Source: Entamoeba invadens IP1 (Eukaryota; Evosea; Mastigamoebida; Endamoebidae). From it: a DNA stretch of 64,000 nucleotides. A program made the translations under genes and the position numbers. Location: contig NW_004191832.1 in the NCBI RefSeq assembly GCF_000330505.1, forward strand, positions 435,309 to 499,308, in the 5' to 3' direction. Each line of letters opens with the position of its first letter. Within the stretch, counting starts at the first letter, position 1. The notes under the pieces are model-generated. The model ran no database searches. It was not told the origin of the DNA and was given only the letters and a program-made list of their open reading frames with translations. Shown in pieces: positions 12,017-22,655 of the stretch.

Positions 12017-14767
12017 CAGGGCTCTTTAAAACAAAGTTAAAAAGACAAGGGTTGATTTTTATTGAATAATGGTTTAAGAAAATTTAAAATAAACTTTTTG
12101 ATGGCTATTGTAATTTAAGGTTTGAAAAAAAAAGTAAAGTTTTAATTTGTCTAATCATTTTTTTGTTGGAATTTATTTTTCTAGTTGGTATTTATTCTAT
12201 TTTTAATCAAAAATAATTTTAATAAAAGCAAAAAAACTTTTTTGTGTTCCAAGACAAAGCTCAATTTGAAACTATTAAGTTATTAATTACTAGAAACATA
12301 GTCACGTAAAAAATTAAAAATATTAAAAATAAAGTCTTGAAGTAAATTACTATTGTTTTTAATTTCTTCAAGAACTTAATAAAAATATATGAACACTTTT
12401 ACTGGAAGGTGTGATTATGTTAATAATTGGAACACCGATTATTTATTAGAGGAGGTTGACCATATAAAAAGATGGTATATATGTATTTTGTGTAATAAAT
12501 TTGTCACTCATTCTTACGTAGAAAACCAATTCGAAGAGCACTCGTTTTATTTTAAACCAGAATACATTAACTATAAAAATCAATTAATTGAAACGTTCCA
12601 TATCGGTGAAAACGTTGAGAAACTCAAACATCAAACGACTATTATAGAACCAAACTGTGTCAAACAACAAAAAGGCATTGATGAAAATATAAACAACGAC
12701 TTGATTTATCAGGGCCGTATGTTGTCAACAAAAATTGGAGTCGTGATGATCGAACACAATTTTTTAAGTAAGTCTTCTTCAGTAAAACAGATTGTTGATT
12801 ATGTAGTTGAAGCAATTGAAAAGTTTGGATTAGATATTATGCAACACACTCATTTATCTGAAAATACTTTGAATCAAAGAGGCCAAGAATATTACAACAA
12901 GGAAATGGTCAGTTTAAAAGAATTGGCATCTAAATCGTGCCGATTGTCAATCATGTCTGATGAGTCTACGTTGTATAGAAACAGTTGGTATGTTTTTTAT
13001 GTTCGGTTTGTCATTGATGATATGACAATAATCAATTGTCTATTCGACTTGGTTGTTTATAACAATAAAGCTTCTGGCGACAAATTGGCAACTTTAATAA
13101 AAAAGGTTTTAAATAATGGAGGTATTGATTTGATTAAACTGAGTGCCAGTGTAACTGATGGTGGGTCTAATTGTATGGGGAAAAAACATGGGTACTCGAA
13201 TGAAATACGAAAACAGGCAAGAGACATTCAACTGATTAAACATCCTCGATCTCCTTATATTACTATGACAGTTTGGTGTTTTTGCCATCGAACAGAGTTA
13301 TGTCTTGGAGAATGCCTCAATTTAGAAGAAGTTGACAGAATCGTCGACTTTGTATCTAATATATGTGATTTTGTATATCTCAATAAAAACTTTTATGTCG
13401 AATATTATTGTAAACCACCAAAGTATTGTGTAACTCGGTGGACTTCAATGGAAAATGTATTTGAATGGATTTACGTACATAAATGGGATATAATTCGTTT
13501 TTTGAATAATCATTCACTTTGTAACCCAAATGAAAAAATAAGTGAAGGAATGACAGTTAAAGATTGTGTCGAGTGTCTGTACAATGATGAAGTAATTGGT
13601 AAAATCGCGTTTTTACTTGATACACTCGGTCAAATTGAAAATTTATGTAAAAAATTTCAAAGAAAAAATTCGCCAATTTTCAGGTGTTTTAAAGAAGTTA
13701 ATGTATTTATTGATAATTTGTTAAAAATTCGGATTGAAATTGAAAGTAATCTATTTAGTCTTCTCCCGAGGTTAGAGGCTTCAAACGCGCACCCAAGAGA
13801 TATACAATTTATGGTGAAAATTGTCAGAACTTTAAGAAATTCACTTAGAGTAAGATTTTCATCTGTTTGTAAAAGTTGTTCAAAAATTGGAGATTCAAAT
13901 GATCAAGTTTTCGACCCATTTCTTGGCAAAGAAGAAAGAGAAGAAGAACCTTTGGATGACATGTGTAATTTTGCTTCTGAATTTGATGAATATGTGGTAG
14001 GGAAAAAATCCAAATTCTGAATTTATTGAGTTTCAAAGTGAAATTGAAAAAAATAAGAAACGATCCTATGTTGACCGAAAAAAGACATAAACTCATTGAC
14101 ATAAAAATCGCGGAACAACAGAGCAATAAATTCAACTTGTGGTCAGAACATGTTTATTTGGATATGGATGATTATAAGGATGATTTAAAAGACTGTCTAA
14201 AATTGAAAGAAATGTTGATTTATTTGAGGAGTATATCGCCCACATCCGCTCTTTGTGAGTCTGGGTTTTCTATCTTAAAAGCTGCTACAGAATATCCATC
14301 ATCCGAACAAACCAACAAAGAAAGAATGATAATAATAGATGAAAGAGTAAATGGTAATGGTTGTATATAAGAAAAAACCGATTAATAGACTAATTTTGAG
14401 CTTTGTAGTTTAACGGTTAAAGAATTTTTTGTGTCTGTATAGTTTTAACTTAATAAAATAATAATTATATTAATAACTATCATAAAATAATAAGTTTTAT
14501 TTGTTTCAAATATTATTTAGTTAATAGTGGATTTGGTAATTATTGTGAAAAAATGCTTTTAGATTTTTTGGTTTTGTTTTTTCTTTTGTGTTGTAATTTT
14601 ATCTTATTTTTGTCATTATTTTGGTTTTTGTGTGTTTTTTGAATTAAAAATAATTTAAAGTACAAGTAAAATTATTTTGTCTTTGGGTTGTTTATTTATA
14701 TTTAAATGTAATCCAGTTCTCAAATCTTGCCACGTGGGGACGGGGGTTTGAAATTTTGAGAGCCCTG
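12017..14767. mobile_element. hAT transposon, 2.75 kb
   Basis: The ends are inverted copies of CAGGGCTCT (12017-12025 and 14759-14767), a hAT-type terminus. They are flanked by a direct duplication TTTAAAG at 12010-12016 and 14768-14774. hAT elements normally duplicate 8 bp; seven bases match exactly here. Inside is a hAT transposase on the plus strand (12389-14370). The insertion splits a small Myb-like reading frame. Confidence 0.85.
12389..14370 (+). pseudogene. hAT transposase, frameshifted near the C terminus
   Basis: A 543-residue ORF starts at ATG 12389. It opens with a zinc-finger-like segment (WYICILCNKFV), then has the first catalytic Asp in LSIMSDESTLYRNSWY, the second in SASVTDGGSNCMG, and the Cys/His block WCFCHRTELCLGE. 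At about 14010 an A-run shift closes the ORF. The remaining hAT C terminus, with SPTSALCESGFSILKAAT (the dimerisation region), continues in another frame from 14026 to 14370. Apart from one or two one-base shifts the protein is complete, so the copy may be young or the shifts may be sequencing errors. Confidence 0.85.
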
Positions 14768-14774
14768 TTTAAAG

Positions 14775-15181
14775 TGACAAGAACAAGTTAAATGCAAATC
14801 TAAAATTAAATGTACATTTAAAGTCTGATTTTTAATTAACGATGAAATAAATAAATAATACATTTAGTTTTTTAATTATAATCAATTGCTTTTATTTCGA
14901 ATTAATTTTTTTTTGTTTTATTTTTAAAATTTTTCACTTTCAAACCATTTATACTTATTTAAAAAAAACAAGAAATGTGGAATTCGGCAGAGATTTCTTT
15001 TTAAGAGAATTTTTAAGTTATATTAACAAAGTTAGCAGACCATTTATGATAGTTAACCATAAAAGTATCATTGTTGTGGTGTAATTAATATGTGAAACCA
15101 CTCGATTTAATAATCAAATAAAAAGATTGACAAATGGTGTTTCTTTGAAAATGTCAATTTATTATGGTACAATTTATTATG
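14775..15181. other. Intergenic stretch
   Basis: Holds the last codons of the interrupted Myb-like frame (to about 14790), then AT-rich DNA. No other gene seen. Confidence 0.5.
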
Positions 15182-16190
15182 TAAACTGTTTTTCAAAAGT
15201 CGGTACTGTCATATTTTTAGAACTTCCTAAAGTCCCGTTTTTTATTTTCGTTTTTTCCTAAAAAAACAAAAAACAAAAAATCGAAAGTACCGACTTTATT
15301 TTGAAAAAAATACCAATCCCGTTCAATTATTTTCGTACAAATTCGGGAAAACGTTGGAATATTAGCCATCTTTTTCCAAAAAACCCGATCCCGTTATTTG
15401 ATTTCACCATAACTCGAAACTTTGCAACATATACACAGCATTGTTGGCATAAAAGCACAACAATGAACGTTTAAGTGAATTTGGATGGTGTTGTTCGTGT
15501 CGAGTTTTAACTGAATATTACTCTCGTTAAAATTTAACTGAAATTTAAAACAAACTGTGGTTATCTTCTCTGAATAAAAAATAATGAAATAAAGAGTTCC
15601 AAAAACACCAAAAATTACAGCAAATGTTTGATAATTTTGACAGGCATAAGTCAAAATTGTCAAAGGGCAACACTAGAAAAATAATACAAAATAACAATAT
15701 TGTTTTGTTATTGGATATTTTAAAAAAGATGTTCTCACTGAAATGCTCAAAAAGAATGTCGACTTTATAAAACCCAACAAAGATAAGTTATCAAATCATT
15801 TTGTTATTTTTATTGTTATTGTGACAACACTACTAAGCATACTAATCTTCGAACTAAGCTTTTGTTTTGTGAATATTTCATTAATTATTAAAATGTTTGA
15901 TAATGAAAAAAATGAAATTAAGTTTATTTGCTTTTGTACTAAAATGCACTTTTGGGATCATTCACGTGTATTTCAAAAACAAAAATCCCGTTATTTCGAA
16001 TTTTATATGGAATTTTTTAATGCTTAAAAATTCTTCAAGTAAAAAAATATTTTTTGAAGACCGTTTTTCTCTTTTTTATTTGGAAAAAAATAAGCGATAT
16101 TTATTACAAAAAAACGATTCCCAAAAATAATAAACAAAATAAATGCAAAAAATCGGGACACCTCAGTACCGACTTTTGAAAAACAGTTTA
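15182..16190. mobile_element. Non-autonomous TA-flanked inverted-repeat element, 1 kb
   Basis: The 27 bases 15182-15208 are the exact reverse complement of 16164-16190 (core CTGTTTTTCAAAAGTCGG). Reading the outermost TA on each side as the target duplication leaves 25-bp inverted repeats and a TA site, as for Tc1/mariner elements. The inner sequence repeats the GTACCGACTTT core (15285-15297). It contains no transposase, only weak membrane-like reading frames on both strands. Confidence 0.65.
15743..16027 (+). CDS. Hypothetical single-span membrane protein inside the TA-flanked element
   Basis: Ninety-four codons with one clear hydrophobic helix (about residues 20-43, HFVIFIVIVTTLLSILIFEL). 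The opposite strand just upstream (15394-15663) also has a hydrophobic segment (FAVIFGVFGTLYFIIF) followed by an N-rich polar part and a splice-like TTTTTCTAG before it. These may be a captured pair of host membrane-protein fragments or chance frames in AT-rich DNA. No family recognised. Confidence 0.2.
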   Translation: MLKKNVDFIKPNKDKLSNHFVIFIVIVTTLLSILIFELSFCFVNISLIIKMFDNEKNEIKFICFCTKMHFWDHSRVFQKQKSRYFEFYMEFFNA

Positions 16191-17381
16191 TTTATGGTTT
16201 TTGAATCACTTTATAAATATAAATAATATTTATATAATATATTATATGGTACTGTTTATTATGAAGGCCGATTATGTTTTGTGGAAAATTTTCTGTCCAA
16301 AATGGTAATTTGTATCATACTTTTTATTATAATGTAATTATTTATAACTAATAAATTGATATGAAGCGGTTAGAAAGATGGAAGCAGTTTTTTGCCCCCT
16401 GTATTGTTTTTTTTAAAAATATATTTTAAAAAATATTTATTATTTATTGGAATTTATAATTACTTACAATAAATAAATTAAAATAAGATTTGATGTTATC
16501 ACGTCCAATCAACAATTATATTCTATGTATATTATTACATAAAAATATTATAATAGTTGCATTTATGATTATTTTATTTTTATAAAATATAATATCACTA
16601 TTTTAAATAGTAATACTGGTATCTTTTGAAAACGATTTAATATTGTTTATATTTGTATTGATATTGTATATTTGTACAAATCAAAATTTCAAATAATTGA
16701 AGTAACATATTATAATCGAAATTTAAATACAAAACAAAACTAACAACCAAATTGATAATGTTTTTATTGAAATACTATATTTAAAACAAGTTTTAATTTA
16801 AAACTTAGTTGTGGAAATCATTATAACATGTCATTTTTAGAATTGTTATATTTGTATAATATTGTCTCGACTATGTATTGTTTTTTATTAGCATTTGTTT
16901 TTTGTACACAAGTATTAAATTGAACTTAAATAAGTTTAAAATGATAATTATGGTTGTAATATATACCAATTATTAAAAATTTCGCAAACATTTAAAAAAA
17001 CAGCAAAATAAAATTTTATTAATTTTACTATAAAAAACAACCTATTTATATATATTTTATTTTTGCATTCCATGGAAACTGGTTTGTCCAGTGGACATAA
17101 AATAATACACAAATCCAGTAAGCGAATCTCATCCAGTCAGACGTTTTAAGTGTGTGTTGTTACATAATAAATTAGTTAAATATTTTAAATATATTGTGGG
17201 TATGTTTGATAATTATTTGAAGTTTTTTACATGAAAAACAAAGCAAAAGTCAATTATTGTTGATTTTTGATATTAAAATACAATCAAATTATGTTGTGTA
17301 AGTTTTAAGTTACGATTTATAAATAACAACATATTATCAAACAACATAAATTATGTTAATTAAGGTATTTGGTCTTGTTGA
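16191..17381. other. AT-rich intergenic stretch
   Basis: No gene, RNA or transposon end could be supported. A block at 17060-17140 is slightly less AT-rich, with no recognisable content. Confidence 0.5.
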
Positions 17382-18231
17382 TCAAGTTAATATAAAAAAA
17401 TTGTTGTTTTTCGAACTGTTTTCAACACTTTTTCTATTGTTGTAGTTTGTGTTGTTAACCAATTTAATGGTATTAATCTTTCTTTTTATAAAACTGGCTG
17501 AAAGGGGCATTTCACAATTAAAGACATCATTCCCATCAACTTCTTCAATTTAAATTTTCGCGTCATTTTCTTCGAAATACTCGACACACAACATTTTGGC
17601 GTTGAACTTTGTGTTGATTTCCGAGAGGTTGAAATCTTTGATGTTTCCAAATGATTTGAAGTACTCAAATAATTCCGAATTTGCAACCAAGTTGTGGTAA
17701 GTGTTTTTTATTACCACACCCAAACATTTCTCTGTCTCCTCTTTGTAATGTTTAACACTAAATTTATTGGTGTCAATTTTTTTGATTTCAGAATAATTCT
17801 TGAAAACATTCTCGACATTTTCAGAGTGCTGAATTTGATGATGGAATAGACACCACATTTATTACAATTCAAATTAAATGACTTAATTTAAACATACTCA
17901 CACAGACTTGAACGGATTCGTCTGTAGACTCGGGTTTTAGACCAAAAATAGTGTAGGTATATTTTTTATGAAGCAAGCTCTTTTTTGAAACCTTTTAATA
18001 TATTTGGATTGGCTCATTTTTAATTCTGTATGATGTTCTAGTTTGATATATTCTAAGTGGAGTAAAGTGGTCATGAAATACGATCGATACGGTTGAGCCT
18101 TTAAGTTCGATACTTTCAATTGATTTTGCATCTTTTTGAAAGGTGCTTCTAATATCGTTGTAACACACGCCGCTTGGAAGAGAATAAAGAATAAGTGTAC
18201 GGTTAGTTTGAAACGTGTCAATAGTAGTCAT
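17382..18231 (-). pseudogene. Two-RRM RNA-binding protein with an intron and two in-frame TAA stops
   Basis: Starting at ATG 18229-18231, RRM 1 begins at about residue 10 (TLILYSLPSGVCYNDIRSTF) and includes GSTVSIVFHD. A second RRM follows in exon 2 (CLGVVIKNTYHNL as RNP2-like, AKMLCVEYFEE as RNP1-like), then EEVDGNDVFNCEMPLS, which closes the fold. One frame runs through the whole gene once a 73-base intron is removed, except for TAA at 17992-17994 between the RRMs and TAA at 17550-17552 inside RRM 2. Coding character is clear on both sides of each stop. Most likely a recent pseudogene disabled by point changes; the role of the intact protein would be RNA binding. Confidence 0.65.
17829..17901 (-). 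other. Predicted spliceosomal intron of the RRM gene
   Basis: On the minus strand it begins GTGAGTATG and ends AATTCAG, is 73 bases long and AT-rich, and contains a stop in the RRM frame. Removing it joins two RRM-coding segments in phase. Length and composition fit Entamoeba introns, although GTGAGT differs from the common GTTTGT start. Confidence 0.5.
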
Positions 18232-19015
18232 AGTCAAATGGATTGAATGTGGTTTTTTAATTTTGTTTAAATCCAATTAATGTATTAAATTGTAAAATAT
18301 AAATACTATAACACATAGTTATTATTCTTTTGATGTAATTCAATCTATTGTCTCATCAAATTTAAAGTCTCATCAAAACATATATATACTTTTATTATTG
18401 TTTATATTAAAAATTATAATAATATATGATAATTACTTTTTATTAGTTTCATTTTATTAATCATAATAAAATTAAAAATAAATTATTAGTAAAATGAAAC
18501 TGAAACAATGAATTCATGATTGAAAACATCTCAGTGACTTAAAAACGTTTGTTTTATTTTTATAAAGATCATAAAAATAACTTAAAATTGTTTATATCAT
18601 GTAGTTTTATTATCATAATATATTGTTTAAGCTTAGTATAAAAAACAACTTTTATCATTCAAAACACTAAATTTTGTTAAAAATGAACAAAAAGATATAT
18701 GAAATATTTTTAATTAAATATTTGTAATCTTAATATATGCTATTTCATAGTTCCATTATCATAGTGATGATTTGACTTTTGTAAATTCAATACACAATAG
18801 CAATATATACGATAATTATGATTTATTGTTTGTAAAGACAAATTCAATTCTGTTTGAATTTAATTTTAACAATATTGTGATGTTTAGTATCAATCAAATC
18901 TGACTTGATACTGTTTGTTTTTTAATAACAAATAATATTGTTATTATAAATAAATAATCATTAAAAGTTGATTGATTAATAATAATTAGGTTTTGATTAT
19001 CATTTTTTTCAACAT
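18232..19015. other. AT-rich intergenic stretch up to the Polinton-like element
   Basis: No gene seen. Its last four bases, ACAT (19012-19015), are repeated after the right end of the neighbouring element and are taken as the target duplication. Confidence 0.5.
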
Positions 19016-19193
19016 AGTAGTATATAAATTATGCGGATTTGGGGTGCACTCTAATTTCAACTAAAATCGCGAGGGGACGGATCTTTTAGATCCTAAGGCT
19101 CAGAGAGCCGCACGCGTTTTCAAATTTTCCCAAAATTTAGAAAACTTTTATTTTTCTAAAAAGTTTCATTTGAAATTTCATTTTTTTTATTTC
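19016..19193. repeat. Left terminal inverted repeat of element 1
   Basis: Matches the reverse complement of 22656-22833 base for base as far as I could read. It contains two perfect hairpins, GGATCT-TTT-AGATCC (19079-19093) and GGCTC-AGA-GAGCC (19097-19109), in a GC-rich island followed by ACGCGTTTTCAA. The first gene starts nine bases inside it, so the repeat probably also acts as promoter. Confidence 0.92.
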
Positions 19194-19202
19194 TAAGAAA
19201 GG

Positions 19203-19544
19203 ATGTGTGATAACAACGAGATTAAATTTGATAATAAAGAATTTGAAAATAACATTGTTAATAAATTAGAAGAAGATTCTAAATATGAAATTATAAGTTT
19301 CAAACCAATTAAAACTAAATTTGGAAATACTTATATAATTAAAACTAAAGATCATAAAAAATATTATGTTAATACAAAGATAAGCAAATATATTACAAGA
19401 TTCAAAACACAATTTAAGAAATATGAAGATAATGATGAAAATAATAAAGTTTTCATGATTATTAGAACAGATAAATACAAAGAATTTGAAAATGATAAAG
19501 GAGAAACAATTAAATTCTTAGAATTGAATATTGTTTCTAGATAA
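19203..19544 (+). CDS. Element-1 ORF A, 113 aa, unknown
   Basis: Starts ten bases after the terminal repeat. It is charged and Lys-rich, with alternating hydrophobic residues in YEIISFKPIKTKFGNTYIIK and KFLELNIVS. That beta-rich pattern, with small size and position first in a replication-type block, would suit an OB-fold single-strand DNA-binding protein, but I do not recognise a family and this is a guess. Its stop overlaps the next possible ATG (TAAATG). Confidence 0.6.
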   Translation: MCDNNEIKFDNKEFENNIVNKLEEDSKYEIISFKPIKTKFGNTYIIKTKDHKKYYVNTKISKYITRFKTQFKKYEDNDENNKVFMIIRTDKYKEFENDKGETIKFLELNIVSR

Positions 19545-19922
19545 ATGAGTGAAATATCAATTTTTATTTTTAGTAAAATGAGCGAGATTAATAATAATAA
19601 AACACTAGAAATAATTATTCTTCAATTAATTGAAATAAATAAGAAATTAGATATATTAATTCCGAAAGAAAGTATACGGGACATAGTCCAGAGGACCGTA
19701 GATACTGTTGTAGTATCAGAAAAGAAACATTTAAAAGTGACTTCGAAAGAAGGAAAACAAATAATACACAAATTTATTAAAGAACGTAAAGAAGATATAT
19801 TCAATCTTCCTATTAATAAACGTAATTCATTCGTAAGAGAAGAATTATTAAAATTAGATGTCGAAGCATCTTATAACTGTATTGCTAAATTACTAAAAAC
19901 ATTAACAACTAATTCTGAATAA
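19545..19922 (+). CDS. Element-1 ORF B, 125 aa, unknown
   Basis: Two starts are possible: ATG 19545, right after the previous stop, or ATG 19578. The second is preferred because the first adds a short FIFSK stretch before a second MSEI. The remaining 114 residues are helical: a leucine/isoleucine-rich start (LEIIILQLIEINKKLDILI), a Lys-rich middle, and a C-terminal helix SYNCIAKLLKTLTTNSE. No known domain recognised. It is 12 bases upstream of the ATPase, consistent with a shared transcript. Confidence 0.55.
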   Translation: MSEISIFIFSKMSEINNNKTLEIIILQLIEINKKLDILIPKESIRDIVQRTVDTVVVSEKKHLKVTSKEGKQIIHKFIKERKEDIFNLPINKRNSFVREELLKLDVEASYNCIAKLLKTLTTNSE

Positions 19923-19934
19923 ATATTATATTAA

Positions 19935-20684
19935 ATGAGTCTTAACAATTATGCTAATTATATGATACAAAAACATGCTCCTAATCAAGATGAAACAACT
20001 ATGAATATTATTCATCCAGAAGTTTTTGTAAAACATAGATCTATAAACCTATTAATAGGTAAACCTGGATGTTCTAAAACAACGTCTATTTGTAAAGAAC
20101 TTATTAAAATAGATAAAGTTTCTAATAGTTTTCATCTTATTATTTGGGTTAATAATACAGGAAGTGATCAAACTTTATTACATTATGAGGGTTTACTTAA
20201 TATTCCAATTATTAAGTTTACATATGATCAATTTGAAAAAGCTTATCCTAAATATCTTGAAATTAAAGAAACTTATAATAAAATGATTAGAAAAGAAATA
20301 CCTAAAGATGAATCTATATTAGAGTGTTTATATTTAGATAAATTTAGTGATAAACCATTAGAAACAATTATTGTTTTAGATGATGCTGTTAATTGTTTAA
20401 AAAATGAATCATCAATATTATCTAAATCATTATATAAAACTAGGCACACCAATTGTTTATTCTTTATATCTATTCAAATATGGAGAGGTATACCAGCACA
20501 AATAAAATCAATACTATCTTCAGTATGGATATTTAATTCATTTTCTCCACAAATTCTTCATCATATTTATAAACAAATTACTACAGATATCTCATTTGAA
20601 GAGTTTCAATCAGTTTATAATAAACTCGAAAAATATGAAAAAATTATATTTGATTCTATTACGAATGAAATAATTGTGGATTAG
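19935..20684 (+). CDS. A32-like (HerA/FtsK superfamily) genome-packaging-type ATPase
   Basis: 249 residues. The Walker A motif is LLIGKPGCSKTTSICKEL (about residues 36-53), with Ser in place of the usual Gly before Lys-Thr. Walker B is ETIIVLDDAVN (about 144-154). The third signature is RHTNCLFFISIQIWRGIPAQ (about 173-192), matching the RHxN...Q pattern of poxvirus A32-type and Polinton/virophage ATPases. In those systems the enzyme pumps DNA into capsids. No capsid gene is present here, so its role in this element is open. The frame is intact. It overlaps the convergent 95-aa gene by 26 bases. Confidence 0.85.
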   Translation: MSLNNYANYMIQKHAPNQDETTMNIIHPEVFVKHRSINLLIGKPGCSKTTSICKELIKIDKVSNSFHLIIWVNNTGSDQTLLHYEGLLNIPIIKFTYDQFEKAYPKYLEIKETYNKMIRKEIPKDESILECLYLDKFSDKPLETIIVLDDAVNCLKNESSILSKSLYKTRHTNCLFFISIQIWRGIPAQIKSILSSVWIFNSFSPQILHHIYKQITTDISFEEFQSVYNKLEKYEKIIFDSITNEIIVD

Positions 20685-20946
20685 ATTTAATAAAATCTCT
20701 AAATATATTTTCAAGAGTAGTTAATCTTTCTTCTATATTATTTTTAGTATTTTCTATCTTATTTGGATATAATATTATTTTTCCATCTCTTCTTCCTATT
20801 TTATAACCATTAATTTTATATCTCAAATTCAATGATTTAGTTTTAATTTCATCGATTTCTTTCTTGTTTTTATCATAATATTTAAGAAATTCTGATTCAT
20901 TATCAAATGATTTTGCATCATCTGATTGTAATTTATAAACACTCAT
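20659..20946 (-). CDS. Element-1 ORF C, 95 aa, unknown
   Basis: Small charged protein with a mostly helical first half (EFLKYYDKNKKEIDEIKTKS), a compact basic core YKINGYKIGRRDGKIILYP, and a C-terminal amphipathic helix. The frame is intact. It begins 31 bases after the polymerase-type gene on the same strand, so the two are probably co-transcribed. Its 3' end overlaps the ATPase gene by 26 bases. I recognise no family. Confidence 0.6.
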   Translation of the reverse strand: MSVYKLQSDDAKSFDNESEFLKYYDKNKKEIDEIKTKSLNLRYKINGYKIGRRDGKIILYPNKIENTKNNIEERLTTLENIFRDFIKSNPQLFHS

Positions 20947-20977
20947 TTTTTAAGATGAAAATATAAATTATCTAATC

Positions 20978-22649
20978 TTAAAACCATTTAAAACTCTTCT
21001 TACGGTTCTCCGAACCTGAGGAACGAAGTTCCGTATCTTTATCACTACGTTGAGTATTCATTAATTGATCAACAAATTTATTAGAATAAGAAGTTGTATC
21101 TGGTACATTGTTTATTTTTATTATAACGTTGCTTGTTGAACATTGATTCTATACTTTTATTATGAATAATAGCCCAATTATTAATTTCTTCTCTATTTTT
21201 AAGATAAAATGGAGTAATTGGAATATCAATATTCAAAATATAATGATCGCCTTTCATTAAAGAATCTCTATATAAAAACATTTCTAAATTATATTTAGCA
21301 TCTTTAAGTTCACAACCATAATAATCTATTTTACGGTTTTTATCATGTTTTTTATTATTGTCAGTACATTCTCTATTAATTCTAATTCGAATATGAACCG
21401 ATTTACATAATTCATCTAACATTTTAGCTTTTTGATAACGACCTCTACAATGAATTAATACTAATTCTAAAGTTTCATCATCGACATTAGCTTGTTTTAA
21501 AGCATAAGTGAAACAATTTAAATCAAATTCTGATCTAACCTTTCCATTTTCATCAATCAATGAACTGAATATTTGTGCTTTAGCAAGATATTGACCAAAT
21601 ATTTCAAATTCTGGTTTATAATGATAGGGGAAAAAGCTTCCGCCAGTAGTTTTGTATTGATGAATAAGATCTTCAGTATAATGATATGGAGATATTTTTA
21701 ATTCTAATATGAATAATGGTTCTGGAATAGTTTGTTGAACATAAAAAGTAGAATCTATAGAATCATTTACTTCTTGTTTATTGATAAAACACATGGATTC
21801 TTCAGAAACAGAATTAAGAAATTCATCAATGGCGTCTTTGGTATTTAACATATAAGTTTTCCATCCATCTTGACTAAGTAAATATTTATAAACTATTTCA
21901 GTTGTAGAAGGAACTGATTTAATTAAATCGATAAAATACTCTCTCACTAATTGAATTCTTTTTAATTTTTCTCTAAAACCACATCTAAAATCTGCTTTAA
22001 TTATTTTATTAACTCTATCATAAGTTACTTTAGTTTTAATTTCAGTATGATCTTCAATTTCTTCAATCATATCTTTATATTCTTCCATATTGTTTTCATA
22101 TTGTTCTTTTTCTTTCAATTCTTTAAAATAATTCTTCCTTTCATCGTTAATTCTTAATTCTTCTTCAAATTTTTTATACATATCTTCTCTCATTAAATCA
22201 TCATTATCTTCAATATCATCAAAAGAAATATTATTTAAACTCCATTCTAAATTCTTTTTGTCAAGTTCTTTTTGAATTTTTTCTTCATCTAAATCTTTGA
22301 TTAATGTTGCTTTTTTATTAATTAAACCAAAAGTTTGTTTATCGGTTTTGTTTAATTTATTGAAAACTTTTGATAAAAATGGTTGTTCTAATTTAATAGT
22401 ACTTTTCTTGTTATCTTCCATTCTTTTTAATTGAGCTTCCAATTTTGCTTTGTAATGTAAATATAAATCTCTTGTTTCAATGTCCATAGCGATTAATTCT
22501 TTTCTGCATTCTTTATTATTTATTTTAGTAGAAGCGGACTTAATAGTTCCAGCTTTAATAGTAAAACAGTTTAAAATATCTTCTTCAGAATAAGTATTAG
22601 TAAAATTATAAAAATTTTTAATTCTGTATTGTTCTTTATCAGTGTTCAT
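20978..22649 (-). pseudogene. N-terminal domain protein of protein-primed DNA polymerase type, frameshifted tail
   Basis: The start is ATG 22647-22649; an upstream ATG lies inside the terminal repeat and is rejected. After a coiled-coil first half, residues about 350-500 carry FDLNCFTYALKQANVDDE, CRGRYQKAKMLDELCK, YYGCEL, and GDHYILNIDIPITPFYLKN. I associate these blocks with the region ahead of the polymerase in Maverick and large-virus protein-primed PolB proteins. No exonuclease or polymerase motif (YxDTDS type) follows. At about 21120 the frame shifts by one in an AT-run. The other frame continues about 45 codons to 20978 with a basic, NLS-like end (RKKSFKWF), so the intact product would be about 555 residues. 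Confidence 0.5.
21004..21032. repeat. Paired GC-rich hairpins inside the element-1 polymerase-type gene
   Basis: Two adjacent perfect stem-loops, GGTTC-TCC-GAACC (21004-21016) and GGAAC-GAA-GTTCC (21020-21032). They echo the twin hairpins in the terminal repeats although the sequences differ. They lie in the frameshifted tail of the coding region. Confidence 0.75.
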
Positions 22650-22655
22650 TTTATG

